From NCBI GenBank assembly GCA_046729975.1, contig JBKPHS010000008.1, positions 1 through 11,574 on the forward strand: DNA of 11,574 nucleotides. The letters are read 5' to 3'. A program made the translations under genes and the position numbers. Below, piece by piece: positions 5,084 to 11,574 of this stretch (positions are counted from its first letter, which is position 1; each line of letters opens with the position of its first letter). The notes beneath the pieces were generated by a model, which was not told where the DNA came from, did no database searches, and worked only from the letters and a program-made list of their open reading frames with translations. The DNA comes from JBKPHS01 sp046729975. GTDB lineage: Bacteria > Actinomycetota > Thermoleophilia > Solirubrobacterales > Thermoleophilaceae.

Positions 5084-6175
5084 TCAACCTGCCGTCGGAG
5101 ACCCCGCGCAGGCGATCGCCAGGACCTTGCGCGCGATGCGCGCGGCGGCGTCCGGAGTGGATGCCGCGCGGGCCGCTCGGGCCATCGCTGCGAGCCGTTC
5201 CGGAGTGCCCAGAAGCGAGGCGACCTCTCGCGCGAGCCGCGGGCCGTCGAGCTCCGCATCCGGGACGACCAGGGCGGCGCCCGCCCTCTCCATCCAGCGG
5301 GCATTCGACGTCTGGTGATCGGCCGTGGCGTGTGGATAGGGGACGAGGATGGCCGGCAGCCCGGCGGCCGCGAGCTCGAGGACCGAGCCGCCGGCCCGCG
5401 CAACCGCGAGATCGGCCGCCGCGAGGGCCTCCGCAAAGGGCTCGACATAGGGCTCGATGCGGTAGTGGGACGGCGACCCGAGCTCGCCGAGCCTGCGCTG
5501 CAGCTGGTCGTAGTCCCGCCTGCCGGACACGTGCAGCACCGCGCCGGGCGACGCCGATCCGAAGGCGTCGAGCGCCGCCTCGTTGAGCGACCGCGCTCCG
5601 AGCGAGCCCCCGAACACGAGCAGGACGGGCTCCTCCTCCCGGATGCCGAAGCGCCTCCTCGCCGCGGCACGGTCCACGGCCCCGGTTCCGGCCGGCACGG
5701 GCCGCCCGCTCACGACCCATTTCCGACCCTCCCGGCCGGGGATCGGGAACGCGAGGAACACCCGTCGGGCAAGTGGCGCCAGCAGGCGGTTGGCGATCCC
5801 GAGTCGGCTGTCGGCTTCGGTCAGCACGAGCGGGATGCCGAGGCTGCGGGCGGCCAGTCCCACCGGTCCGGCCACGTACCCACCGCCCCCGACGACAGCG
5901 CCGGGCCGGATGCGCTTCAGAAGCCGGCGCGCCTTGACGGTGGCCAGTCCGGCGAGCCCCACGGCTCTCAGCGCGCGCAGCGGATTGCGGCGATCGATGC
6001 CGCGGACCTCCAGCGGATGGAAGGGGTACCCGGCGGCAGGCACGAGCTCCGCCTCGGCGCGCTCACCGCCGACGAACTCGACCTCGGCGCCCTCAGCCCG
6101 TAGCGCGTCGGCGATTGCCAGCGCCGGAACGACGTGCCCGGCGGTCCCGCCGGCCGCGATCACGACTCTCGGCAC
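5084..6175 (-). CDS. murG: UDP-GlcNAc:lipid I N-acetylglucosaminyltransferase MurG
   Basis: MurG is the peripheral inner-face membrane enzyme that adds GlcNAc to lipid I to make lipid II. The 363-residue GT-B protein has the glycine loop GGTAGHVVPALA (9-20), GGGGYVAGP (96-104), LTEADSRLGIANRLLAP (118-134), VFGGSLGARSLN (188-199) and the UDP-GlcNAc site AGGSVLELAAAGLPAILVPYP (261-281, read in two parts) with ATADHQTSNARW (283-294). The classical HEQNxxxG is here TEADSRLG. The GTG at 6175 gives the usual MPRVVIAAGGTAGH start and has a long purine-rich site (6181-6191) just upstream. It begins 83 bases before the end of ftsW, in another frame, so the two are tightly coupled. The nearest downstream gene on this strand is the anti-sigma-like ATPase and not murC. 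Confidence 0.96.
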   Translation of the reverse strand: MPRVVIAAGGTAGHVVPALAIADALRAEGAEVEFVGGERAEAELVPAAGYPFHPLEVRGIDRRNPLRALRAVGLAGLATVKARRLLKRIRPGAVVGGGGYVAGPVGLAARSLGIPLVLTEADSRLGIANRLLAPLARRVFLAFPIPGREGRKWVVSGRPVPAGTGAVDRAAARRRFGIREEEPVLLVFGGSLGARSLNEAALDAFGSASPGAVLHVSGRRDYDQLQRRLGELGSPSHYRIEPYVEPFAEALAAADLAVARAGGSVLELAAAGLPAILVPYPHATADHQTSNARWMERAGAALVVPDAELDGPRLAREVASLLGTPERLAAMARAARAASTPDAAARIARKVLAIACAGSPTAG

Positions 6176-7343
6176 GGCTGCCCTTCCCTCCGTCGATCGC
6201 CCGCAGCGGGCGAGCTCGCCGCGCGCTCGATCGGCCGCCGGTGGCGGCGACGTTCATCAACAGACCCATGCCGGCGAGCATGACGACCAGGTTCGTGTTG
6301 CCGTACGAGATGAACGGCAGCGGCACCCCGGTGAGCGGAGCCAGGCCGAGGACGGCGAAGAAGTTGAGCGTCGCCTGACAGAGGATCAGCGAGGTGATGC
6401 CGGCCGCCAGCAGCTTCGAGTAGCGGTCGCGAGCGAGCTTGGCGGCGCGGAAGCCGGCGTAGGCGATCATCCCGTACAGCGCAGCGACGGCCGAGACGCC
6501 GAGCACTCCGAGCTCCTCGCCGATGATCGCCAGGATCATGTCGGTGTGGGCCTCGGGCAGGTAGAAGATCTTCTGCACCGACTCCCCGAGGCCGACGCCG
6601 AAGAAGCCGCCGGAGCCGATCGCGATCATCGCCTGGACCGACTGGAAGCCGCTGTCGCCGGCGTCCTGCCACGGATCCAGGAACGACATCAGCCGGGCGC
6701 GGCGGTAGGGCTCGATCAGCGCGAACACGAGCGCCAGGAGCACGCCCGCGGCGGCGATCGTCCCGAGGTGGCGCCACGAGGCTCCGGCGGCGATCAGCAC
6801 GGCGCTGATCGACAGGCACACGACGATCGTGGTGCCCATGTCCGGCTGCTTCATGAGCAGGGCGCAGGCGGCGCCGACCACCACGAGCAGCGGCTTGCAG
6901 ACTCCGCCAAGGGTCCGCAGGGCCGACGGTCGAGCGGCTAGAAGCTGCGCGGCGTAGAGGACGAGCGAGAGCTTGAGCAGCTCGGAGGGCTGAAACTGGA
7001 CCCACCCGGCGCCCAGCCAGCGGGTCGCGCCGTTCACCTCCACCCCGATGCCGGGGAGCATGACGGCGGCGGTGAGCGCGAACGACGCGGCGAGGAGCAC
7101 CGGCGTGATCGCCTTTACGAGCCGAAGGCCGTTGCGCGAGAGGAAGTGCAGCGCCGCGAGCCCGATCACGCCCAGGACGACATAGCGCTTGAGGTAGTGG
7201 GAGGGGTCGCCGCTGCCCAGCAGCGACTCCGCGGAGCTCGCCGAGTACACCATCACGGCTCCGACGGCGAGCATGCAGAGCGTGGCCGTGTAGAGCAGGG
7301 AGTACTCGAGGGGTGGCTTCCCGCGGGCGCGGCGTTGGGGCAT
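6093..7343 (-). CDS. ftsW: SEDS peptidoglycan polymerase FtsW
   Basis: FtsW is the septal SEDS glycosyltransferase that polymerises lipid II together with a class B penicillin-binding protein. The 416-residue protein is a polytopic membrane protein with about ten segments. Family motifs are NGATRWL (104-110), VQFQPSELLKL (115-125), KQPDMGTT (165-172), FLDPW (221-225), GFFGVGLGESVQKIFYLPEA (246-265) followed by HTDMILAIIGEELG (266-279) with the catalytic Asp268, and PFISYGNTNLVV (343-354). Position inside dcw between murD and murG supports FtsW rather than RodA. The start chosen is ATG at 7343 (MPQRRARGKPPLEYSLLY); no clear ribosome site precedes it. A longer frame from TTG at 7454 would translate a repeat array, so I reject it. 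After the last membrane segment comes a 46-residue Arg-rich cytoplasmic tail, whose last part overlaps murG. Confidence 0.94.
   Translation of the reverse strand: MPQRRARGKPPLEYSLLYTATLCMLAVGAVMVYSASSAESLLGSGDPSHYLKRYVVLGVIGLAALHFLSRNGLRLVKAITPVLLAASFALTAAVMLPGIGVEVNGATRWLGAGWVQFQPSELLKLSLVLYAAQLLAARPSALRTLGGVCKPLLVVVGAACALLMKQPDMGTTIVVCLSISAVLIAAGASWRHLGTIAAAGVLLALVFALIEPYRRARLMSFLDPWQDAGDSGFQSVQAMIAIGSGGFFGVGLGESVQKIFYLPEAHTDMILAIIGEELGVLGVSAVAALYGMIAYAGFRAAKLARDRYSKLLAAGITSLILCQATLNFFAVLGLAPLTGVPLPFISYGNTNLVVMLAGMGLLMNVAATGGRSSARRARPLRAIDGGKGSRAESRDRGRRDRRARRSGAGNRRRATG
6181..6191 (-). promoter_or_regulatory. Ribosome binding site of murG inside ftsW
   Basis: GGAGGGAAGGG on the minus strand: GGAGG is 11 bases and AAGGG 5 bases before the GTG at 6175. 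It lies within the ftsW coding sequence. It fixes the murG start and so the 83-base overlap. Confidence 0.75.
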
Positions 7344-7384
7344 CCGAACTGGTTTCGACAGCGGCAGGGCCAATCCCGCTGCAC

Positions 7385-7454
7385 TTTGCGGTTGGCAGTT
7401 TGCAGTTGGCAGACGAAGTCGGGGTGAGCTCAACTGCCATCTGCCAACTGCCAA
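7385..7454. repeat. Inverted array of TTGGCAG-type heptamers forming a long stem-loop
   Basis: On the plus strand four tandem heptamers TTTGCGG, TTGGCAG, TTTGCAG, TTGGCAG run from 7385 to 7412. The reverse-orientation copies CTGCCAT, CTGCCAA, CTGCCAA run from 7434 to 7454. Arms 7392-7412 and 7434-7454 (21 bases each) pair at 19 of 21 positions around a 21-base loop. The array fills most of the 114-base murD-ftsW gap and begins 3 bases after the murD stop. The unit is AT-richer than the surrounding genes. It resembles the heptameric short tandem repeats known from cyanobacterial intergenic regions in form only. It may act as an attenuator, an RNA stabiliser, or simply be a dispersed repeat. 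Confidence 0.8.
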
Positions 7455-7457
7455 TTA

Positions 7458-8720
7458 TCAACCCAGGTTCCGCACGAGCGCTTTGAAGTGGTCGCCGCGG
7501 GCCTCGAAGTCCGCATACTGGTCATAGCTCGCGCAGGCCGGTGACAGGAGCACCACCTCCCCCGGCCGCGCGGCCTTCGCCGCCTCGGCGACGGCGCGCT
7601 CGAGATCGCCGCAGCGGCGGAGCGGGGCCGCGCCGTCGAGATCCTGGGCAAGCTGCTCCGTCGCCTCGCCGATCAGGTAGCAGGCGCGGCAGTGCTCCGC
7701 GACGGCGTCGCGCAGGCCGGCAAAGCCGCCGCCCTTCAGGCTTCCGCCGAGGATCAGGTGAACGTCGCCCTCGAAGGCGCGGACGCCCACGAGCGCCGAG
7801 GCCACGTTCGTCGCCTTCGAGTCGTTGACGAACAGCACGCCGCCGACCTCGCGAACCTCCTCCAGCCGGTGCGGCACGCCCGCGAAGGCGCGGAGAGCCT
7901 CGGCCACGTCCGCCGGGGCGATGCCCCGCGCGAGCGCCGCAGCGGCCGCCGCGGCGGCGTTCTCGAGGTTGTGGACGCCGCGCAGCCGTACCTCGTCGGG
8001 CGGCACGAGCTGCTCCAGTTCGTCCCGGCTGAAGCGGACGACGCGGCCCTGCCCGGGGGGGTCGATTCCGGGCGGGACCACCGCGACGTCGCCCGCGCCC
8101 TGATTCGCGAACGCGCGCAGCTTGGCCTCGCGGTAGCGCTCGAGGCTGCCGTGGCGATCGATGTGATCGGCCTCGATGTTGAGGAGAACGGCGCACTCGG
8201 GCGCGAACCGCGCCGTGTCCTCGAGCTGGAAGCTCGACGCCTCGCAGACGATCACAGTGTCCTCGGTCACGTGGCCGGGGATCGAGGCCAGCGCCGTGCC
8301 GACGTTGCCGGCCACCCGCACCGGAACGCCCGCCTGCCGGTGGATCGCGCCGAGCAGCTCGCTCGTGGTGGTCTTGCCGTTGGTGCCGGTGACCGCGATC
8401 AGCTCGTTCGGCAGCAGCCGCCAGGCGAGCTCCATCTCGCCGAGCACGTCGAGCCCGCGCTCGCGCGCCGCCGCGATGACCGGCGCCTCCTGCCGCACCC
8501 CAGGGCTCTTCACCACCGTTCGCGCCCGGTCGAGGAGCTCGAGGCCGTCGGACCCCAGGTGGACCTCGGCGTCCTCGACGGACTGCGCTTCGGGCGGCTC
8601 CCCGCTGTCCACCCCGATCACCTCCCCGTACGTCCCCAGCATCCGCGCGGCGGCAGCCCCGGATCGTGCCAGACCCACGACGAGGTAGGGACCGGGCGGA
8701 AGCGGCGGGCGGTCCTTCAC
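7458..8720 (-). CDS. murD: UDP-N-acetylmuramoylalanine--D-glutamate ligase MurD
   Basis: MurD is the cytoplasmic ligase that adds D-Glu to UDP-MurNAc-L-Ala. The 420-residue protein has an N-terminal Rossmann domain (YLVVGLARSG, 12-21), the P-loop TGTNGKTTTSELL (111-123), VCEASSFQLE (158-167), NIEADHIDRHG (181-191), the carbamylated-lysine region YREAK with Lys200, HNLEN (250-254), HRLE (284-287), NDSKATN (299-305) and the C-terminal LLSPACASYDQY (391-402) with DFEARGDHF (404-412), which is diagnostic for MurD. The frame is open upstream into mraY antisense, but the GTG at 8720 is the right start: it overlaps the mraY stop as GTGA and gives the usual short lead before the Rossmann motif. There is no clear ribosome site, so termination-reinitiation from mraY is likely. 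Confidence 0.96.
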   Translation of the reverse strand: MKDRPPLPPGPYLVVGLARSGAAAARMLGTYGEVIGVDSGEPPEAQSVEDAEVHLGSDGLELLDRARTVVKSPGVRQEAPVIAAARERGLDVLGEMELAWRLLPNELIAVTGTNGKTTTSELLGAIHRQAGVPVRVAGNVGTALASIPGHVTEDTVIVCEASSFQLEDTARFAPECAVLLNIEADHIDRHGSLERYREAKLRAFANQGAGDVAVVPPGIDPPGQGRVVRFSRDELEQLVPPDEVRLRGVHNLENAAAAAAAALARGIAPADVAEALRAFAGVPHRLEEVREVGGVLFVNDSKATNVASALVGVRAFEGDVHLILGGSLKGGGFAGLRDAVAEHCRACYLIGEATEQLAQDLDGAAPLRRCGDLERAVAEAAKAARPGEVVLLSPACASYDQYADFEARGDHFKALVRNLG

Positions 8721-9691
8721 GGGGTGATCGACTGCTGGTACAACGTGAAGCCGATCGCCGCGGCGATCGCGGCGACGATCCAGAAGCGCAGGATGATCTT
8801 CGTCTCCGACCACGCCAGAAGCTCGAAGTGGTGGTGCACCGGAGCCATGAGGAACACCCGCCTCCGGAAGCGCTGGAATGCGAAGACCTGGATCAGCACC
8901 GAGAGGGCTTCGATCACGAAGATGCCGCCGATCACGAGCAGCAGCACCTCGGTCTTGGTCATCACCGCGAGCGCGGCGATCGCGGCCCCGAGGCCAAGCG
9001 AGCCGGTGTCCCCCATGAAGACCGACGCGGGGAACGAGTTGAACCAGAGGAAGCCGACGCAGGCGCCGACGAAGCAGGCGGACACGAGGGCCAGGTCCTC
9101 CTGCCCGCTGGTGGCGAGCGTCATCGCCGTGTAGGCCAGCATCACGATCGCGGTGCACCCGGCGGCGAGGCCGTCGAGGCCGTCCGTGAGGTTCACGCCG
9201 TTGGTGGCTCCCGCCAGCACCAGGAAGATCAGGATCGGATAGAAGACGCCGATGTCGACGGACGCGTCGAAGACGCGGAAGCGCAGCGTCTCCGACAGCC
9301 CGACCTGCTCGGTCGCGACGTACCAGAGTCCGACGGCCATCACGAGCTGCACCAGCAGCTTGGTCCTGCCCGAGATGCCAAGCGAGCGCTTGCGCGAGAC
9401 CTTGAGCCAGTCGTCCACGAACCCGAGCCCCGCTCCGGCCAGCGCGGTGCCCATCACTGCGAAGGTCTCCCAGTCGAAGTCGCCGAGCAGCAGGAACGGG
9501 ACGAGAACCGAGAGGAAGATGAGCAGGCCCCCCATCGTCGGCGTCCCCGCCTTGGCGACGTGCGCCTCGGGCCCCTCCTCGCGTATGTGCTGTCCGAACT
9601 CGCGCTCACGCAGGAAGTCGATGAAATTGGGGCCGAGGAACACGCAGATGAGGAGCGAGGCCATGCCCGCGATGAGGATCTCGCCGAGCAC
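8717..9691 (-). CDS. mraY: Phospho-N-acetylmuramoyl-pentapeptide transferase MraY
   Basis: MraY is the integral membrane enzyme that moves phospho-MurNAc-pentapeptide from UDP to undecaprenyl phosphate, making lipid I. The 324-residue protein has about ten membrane segments and all active-site marks: KAGTPTMGG (47-55), FVDDWLK with Asp93/Asp94 (91-97), NGVNLTDGLDGLAAG (164-178), FNSFPASVFMGDTGSLGLG with Asp228 (217-235) and PVHHHFE (284-290). Its start is GTG at 9691, directly after the murF TAA, giving MLGEILIAGMASLLICVFLG. The first membrane helix begins at once, as in other MraY proteins. No ribosome site is evident, so coupling to murF is likely. The 3' end overlaps murD by 4 bases. Members of this family are targets of nucleoside antibiotics such as tunicamycin and muraymycin. 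Confidence 0.97.
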   Translation of the reverse strand: MLGEILIAGMASLLICVFLGPNFIDFLREREFGQHIREEGPEAHVAKAGTPTMGGLLIFLSVLVPFLLLGDFDWETFAVMGTALAGAGLGFVDDWLKVSRKRSLGISGRTKLLVQLVMAVGLWYVATEQVGLSETLRFRVFDASVDIGVFYPILIFLVLAGATNGVNLTDGLDGLAAGCTAIVMLAYTAMTLATSGQEDLALVSACFVGACVGFLWFNSFPASVFMGDTGSLGLGAAIAALAVMTKTEVLLLVIGGIFVIEALSVLIQVFAFQRFRRRVFLMAPVHHHFELLAWSETKIILRFWIVAAIAAAIGFTLYQQSITP

Positions 9692-11017
9692 TTAGGCCGG
9701 TTGCAGGACTCGTTCGAGGGAGGCGGATCGCGAGCCCTTGATCAGCACGCGGTCCCCTGGAGCGGCGAGCTCCTCGATGAGGGCGCCCGCCTCCTCGGGG
9801 CTAGCGACGGAGTAGGTCTCGCCGTCGAACCCCTGCGCGAACGCGACCGCCCGCTCACCGACGGTAACCAGCACGTCGAGGCCAAGCTCGGCGGCGAGCC
9901 GGCCCAGCTCCTCGTGGTAGCGCTCGGCGTCGGCGCCGAGCTCGGCCATCTCACCGAGCACGGCCAGGCGGCGGTTCGCCGAGCTCGCGGCCAGGTGCTC
10001 GAGAGCTGCCCGCATCGACATCGGGTTGGCGTTGTAGCAGTCGTTCACCACGGTCACGCCCCCGGGCAGCTCCACGACCTCGCCCCGCAATGACGAGAAG
10101 CGGACCTCGACCGGACCTTCCGGCCGGACGCCGACGGCCCCCGCCGCCGCGACCGCGGCGAGCGTATTGAGCAAGTTGTACGGCTCCGAGTAGGGAAGCT
10201 CGAGCTCGACCGTCTCCCCGCGCACGTCGATCTCTGCGCGGCCGTCCTCGAAGCTCCGCAGGCTCACGTCGCCGCCCGGCCCGAAGGTGATCGTGTCGAG
10301 ATCGTCGCGCAGGTGCTCGGCCAGCAGCGGCTCTCCCACGGGCACCACGCAGGCCCCGCCCGGCGGCATGTCGCGGATCAGCTCGGCCTTCGCCGCGGCA
10401 ACGCGCTCGACCGTGCCGAGGAGCTCGAGGTGAACCGGCCCGACGTTCACGACCACCCCCACGTCGGGCTGCGCGATCTCCGTGAGCTCCGCGATCTGGC
10501 CGACCCCCCGCATCGCCATCTCGAGCACCAGAGCCTCCGTGCCGGGCTCCGCCTCGAGCACCGACAGCGGCAGGCCCACCTCCGTGTTCCAGTTCTCGCG
10601 GTTGGCGTGGGTGCGCAGCGGGCCGGAGAGCAGCGAAGCGAGTATGTCCTTCGTGGAGGTCTTGCCGGTCGAGCCGGTCACACCGAGGGCCTTGCAGCCG
10701 AGCTCCCGGCGCCAGGCCTTGGCGAGCGATCCGAGCGCCGCGAGCGGGCTCTCGACGGCGATCACCGGCGCTCCCGCGCCGGCCAGGCGCTCGGCGTGTC
10801 GTTGCGCGACCAGTACCCCCCAGGCGCCGGCGTCGAGGGCGCGCTCGGCGAACTCGCCGCCGTCGGCGTGGGTGCCCGGCAGTCCGGCGAAGAGGTCGCC
10901 GCGCTGGACCGTGCGCGAGTCGGCGACCGCCCGGCGCGGACCCGGCCCGCCCGGGTCGCCGGCGGCCAGCCGCCCGCCCGCCGCCTCCGCCACCCAGGCG
11001 GCGGTCCTGTCGATCAA
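9692..11017 (-). CDS. murF: UDP-MurNAc-tripeptide--D-alanyl-D-alanine ligase MurF
   Basis: MurF joins D-Ala-D-Ala to the UDP-MurNAc tripeptide, completing the cytoplasmic precursor. The 441-residue protein shows the N-terminal substrate domain (ADSRTVQRGDLFAGLPG, 32-48), the P-loop VTGSTGKTSTKD (113-124), ENWNTEVGLPLSVL (141-154), EMAMRG (166-171), NVGPVHLELLG (191-201), the predicted carbamylated Lys210 (VAAAKAELI), YNANPMSM (328-335), LGEMAELG (354-361) and the C-terminal IKGSRSASLERVL (426-438). The start is TTG at 11017. It overlaps the murE stop as TTGA and has GGGAG 7 bases upstream, the same arrangement as at murC/murB. The stop TAA is followed directly by the mraY GTG. It is therefore the second visible member of a coupled murE-murF-mraY-murD chain. 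Confidence 0.96.
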   Translation of the reverse strand: MIDRTAAWVAEAAGGRLAAGDPGGPGPRRAVADSRTVQRGDLFAGLPGTHADGGEFAERALDAGAWGVLVAQRHAERLAGAGAPVIAVESPLAALGSLAKAWRRELGCKALGVTGSTGKTSTKDILASLLSGPLRTHANRENWNTEVGLPLSVLEAEPGTEALVLEMAMRGVGQIAELTEIAQPDVGVVVNVGPVHLELLGTVERVAAAKAELIRDMPPGGACVVPVGEPLLAEHLRDDLDTITFGPGGDVSLRSFEDGRAEIDVRGETVELELPYSEPYNLLNTLAAVAAAGAVGVRPEGPVEVRFSSLRGEVVELPGGVTVVNDCYNANPMSMRAALEHLAASSANRRLAVLGEMAELGADAERYHEELGRLAAELGLDVLVTVGERAVAFAQGFDGETYSVASPEEAGALIEELAAPGDRVLIKGSRSASLERVLQPA

Positions 11018-11574
11018 GCGCCCACTCCCAGCGCGGAGCGAAGCGCCCGGCGGGCGACGGTCACGTCGTCGAAGGGCTCCTTGCGGCCGTTCTCGAACTC
11101 CTGCCCCTGCTCGTGCCCCTTGCCCGCGATCACGAGGACGTCGCCGGGCTCGGCCGTCTCGACCGCGAGCGCGATGGCCCGCGCGCGATCGACCTCGCGC
11201 TCGGCGGCGGGACCCGCGCCCTGCAGGACGTCGTCGACGATCGCGTCGGGGTCCTCTGAGCGCGGGTTGTCGGAGGTTACGATCACACGATCCGCGAGCG
11301 CCGCGGCGGCGCGCCCCATCAGCGGCCGCTTGGCCCGGTCACGATCGCCTCCCGCGCCGAAGACGACGTGCAGGCGGCCCGCCGTCAGCTCCCGAGCGGC
11401 GCGCAGCACGTTGTCGAGCGCCTCCGGCGTGTGCGCGTAGTCCACGAGCAGCGTGAAGTCCTGCCCCTCGTCCACGGGCTCGAAGCGGCCGGGGACGCGG
11501 CCCGCGCCGGCCAGCGCGGTGCGTATCGTCTCGAGGTCCACGCCCATCACGCGCGCGGACGCGGCGGCGCCGAG
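11014..11574 (-). CDS. murE: UDP-MurNAc-L-Ala-D-Glu--meso-diaminopimelate ligase MurE (3' part)
   Basis: MurE adds the third stem residue to UDP-MurNAc-L-Ala-D-Glu. Only the last 186 residues are in the window; the frame runs off the right edge, and the internal ATG near 11547 is not the start. Visible motifs, in fragment numbering, are VPGRFE (27-32), VDYAHTPEAL (44-53), FGAGGDRDRAKRP (72-84), TSDNPRSEDP (100-109) and IAGKGHEQGQ (149-158). DNPR is the motif that reads meso-diaminopimelate rather than L-lysine, so the wall is predicted to be of the mDAP type. The fragment covers the end of the central domain and the C-terminal domain. The stop overlaps the murF TTG by 4 bases (TTGA). Confidence 0.95.
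   Translation of the reverse strand, partial: LGAAASARVMGVDLETIRTALAGAGRVPGRFEPVDEGQDFTLLVDYAHTPEALDNVLRAARELTAGRLHVVFGAGGDRDRAKRPLMGRAAAALADRVIVTSDNPRSEDPDAIVDDVLQGAGPAAEREVDRARAIALAVETAEPGDVLVIAGKGHEQGQEFENGRKEPFDDVTVARRALRSALGVGA
11025..11029 (-). promoter_or_regulatory. Ribosome binding site that fixes the TTG start of murF
   Basis: GGGAG on the minus strand, 7 bases before the TTG at 11017 and inside the last codons of murE. It supports TTG over a later GTG at codon 9. Confidence 0.6.

Noticed and set aside
5040..5095. SigB-like promoter (GTTGAA ... GGGTGG) upstream of the ATPase
   Set aside because: The two hexamers are about 25 bases apart, far from the 13-15 expected, and GGGTGG lies inside the repeat-flanking sequence.
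5005..5670. Upstream extension of the anti-sigma-like ATPase into murG
   Set aside because: The extra stretch is Ser/Arg/Pro-rich shadow sequence of murG in another frame. The HATPase domain is fully contained downstream of the ATG at 5004.
7344..7454. FtsW start at TTG 7454
   Set aside because: It would translate the heptamer array and add 37 residues with no counterpart in FtsW, and the TTG has no ribosome site.
7385..7454. CRISPR-like array
   Set aside because: The units are 7 bases in tandem without spacers and in inverted orientation, and no cas gene is nearby.
8721..9158. Upstream extension of murD into mraY
   Set aside because: The added residues are the complement-frame shadow of mraY. 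The GTG overlapping the mraY stop gives a normal MurD N-terminus.
7692..10093. Two long plus-strand ORFs (480 and 475 codons) over murD, mraY and murF
   Set aside because: Both are antisense to genes with clear catalytic motifs, and neither has a recognisable domain or ribosome site.

Overview
The window is a high-GC, mostly minus-strand stretch of the division and cell wall (dcw) cluster, interrupted in the middle by a short stress-type block. The organism is most likely a diderm-negative, high-GC actinobacterium. The very high GC, the GTG/TTG starts, the tightly coupled mur/fts genes, the diaminopimelate-type MurE and the MurG/MurB motif variants would fit the deep-branching class Thermoleophilia (Solirubrobacterales or relatives). 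That placement is inferred from memory of these families and was not tested by a search.

Right part (11574 down to 5084, minus strand): murE (3' part only), murF, mraY, murD, ftsW and murG, in that transcription order. murE/murF and mraY/murD overlap by 4 bases, murF and mraY abut, and ftsW overlaps murG by 83 bases. Only murD and ftsW are separated by a real gap, of 114 bases, and that gap holds a heptamer-repeat hairpin. These genes cover the cytoplasmic addition of meso-diaminopimelate and D-Ala-D-Ala, lipid I synthesis, D-Glu addition, the septal SEDS polymerase and lipid II synthesis.

Middle part (about 3202-5083): an anti-sigma-factor-like ATPase (minus) faces a STAS-domain anti-anti-sigma-like gene (plus), with 29 bases between their stop codons. 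Upstream of the STAS gene lies a manganese-type superoxide dismutase (plus). Divergent from sodA is a 52-codon ORF that is 48% proline and lies just upstream of murC. No sigma factor gene is visible. This block separates murG from murC, which are usually close neighbours in actinobacterial dcw clusters.

Left part (3164 down to 1, minus strand): murC, murB and ftsQ (3' end outside the window), joined by 4-base TTGA and GTGA overlaps. They cover the first committed UDP-MurNAc steps (MurB reduction, MurC L-Ala addition) and the divisome scaffold FtsQ.

Seven of the eight wall/division genes whose start is visible use GTG or TTG; only ftsW appears to use ATG. No RNA gene, insertion sequence, CRISPR array or phage gene was seen, and no gene-free stretch exceeds 300 bases. 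The window is largely conserved core machinery. The unusual parts are the stress block inside dcw, the proline-rich micro-ORF, the heptamer-repeat intergenic regions and the long ftsW/murG overlap.
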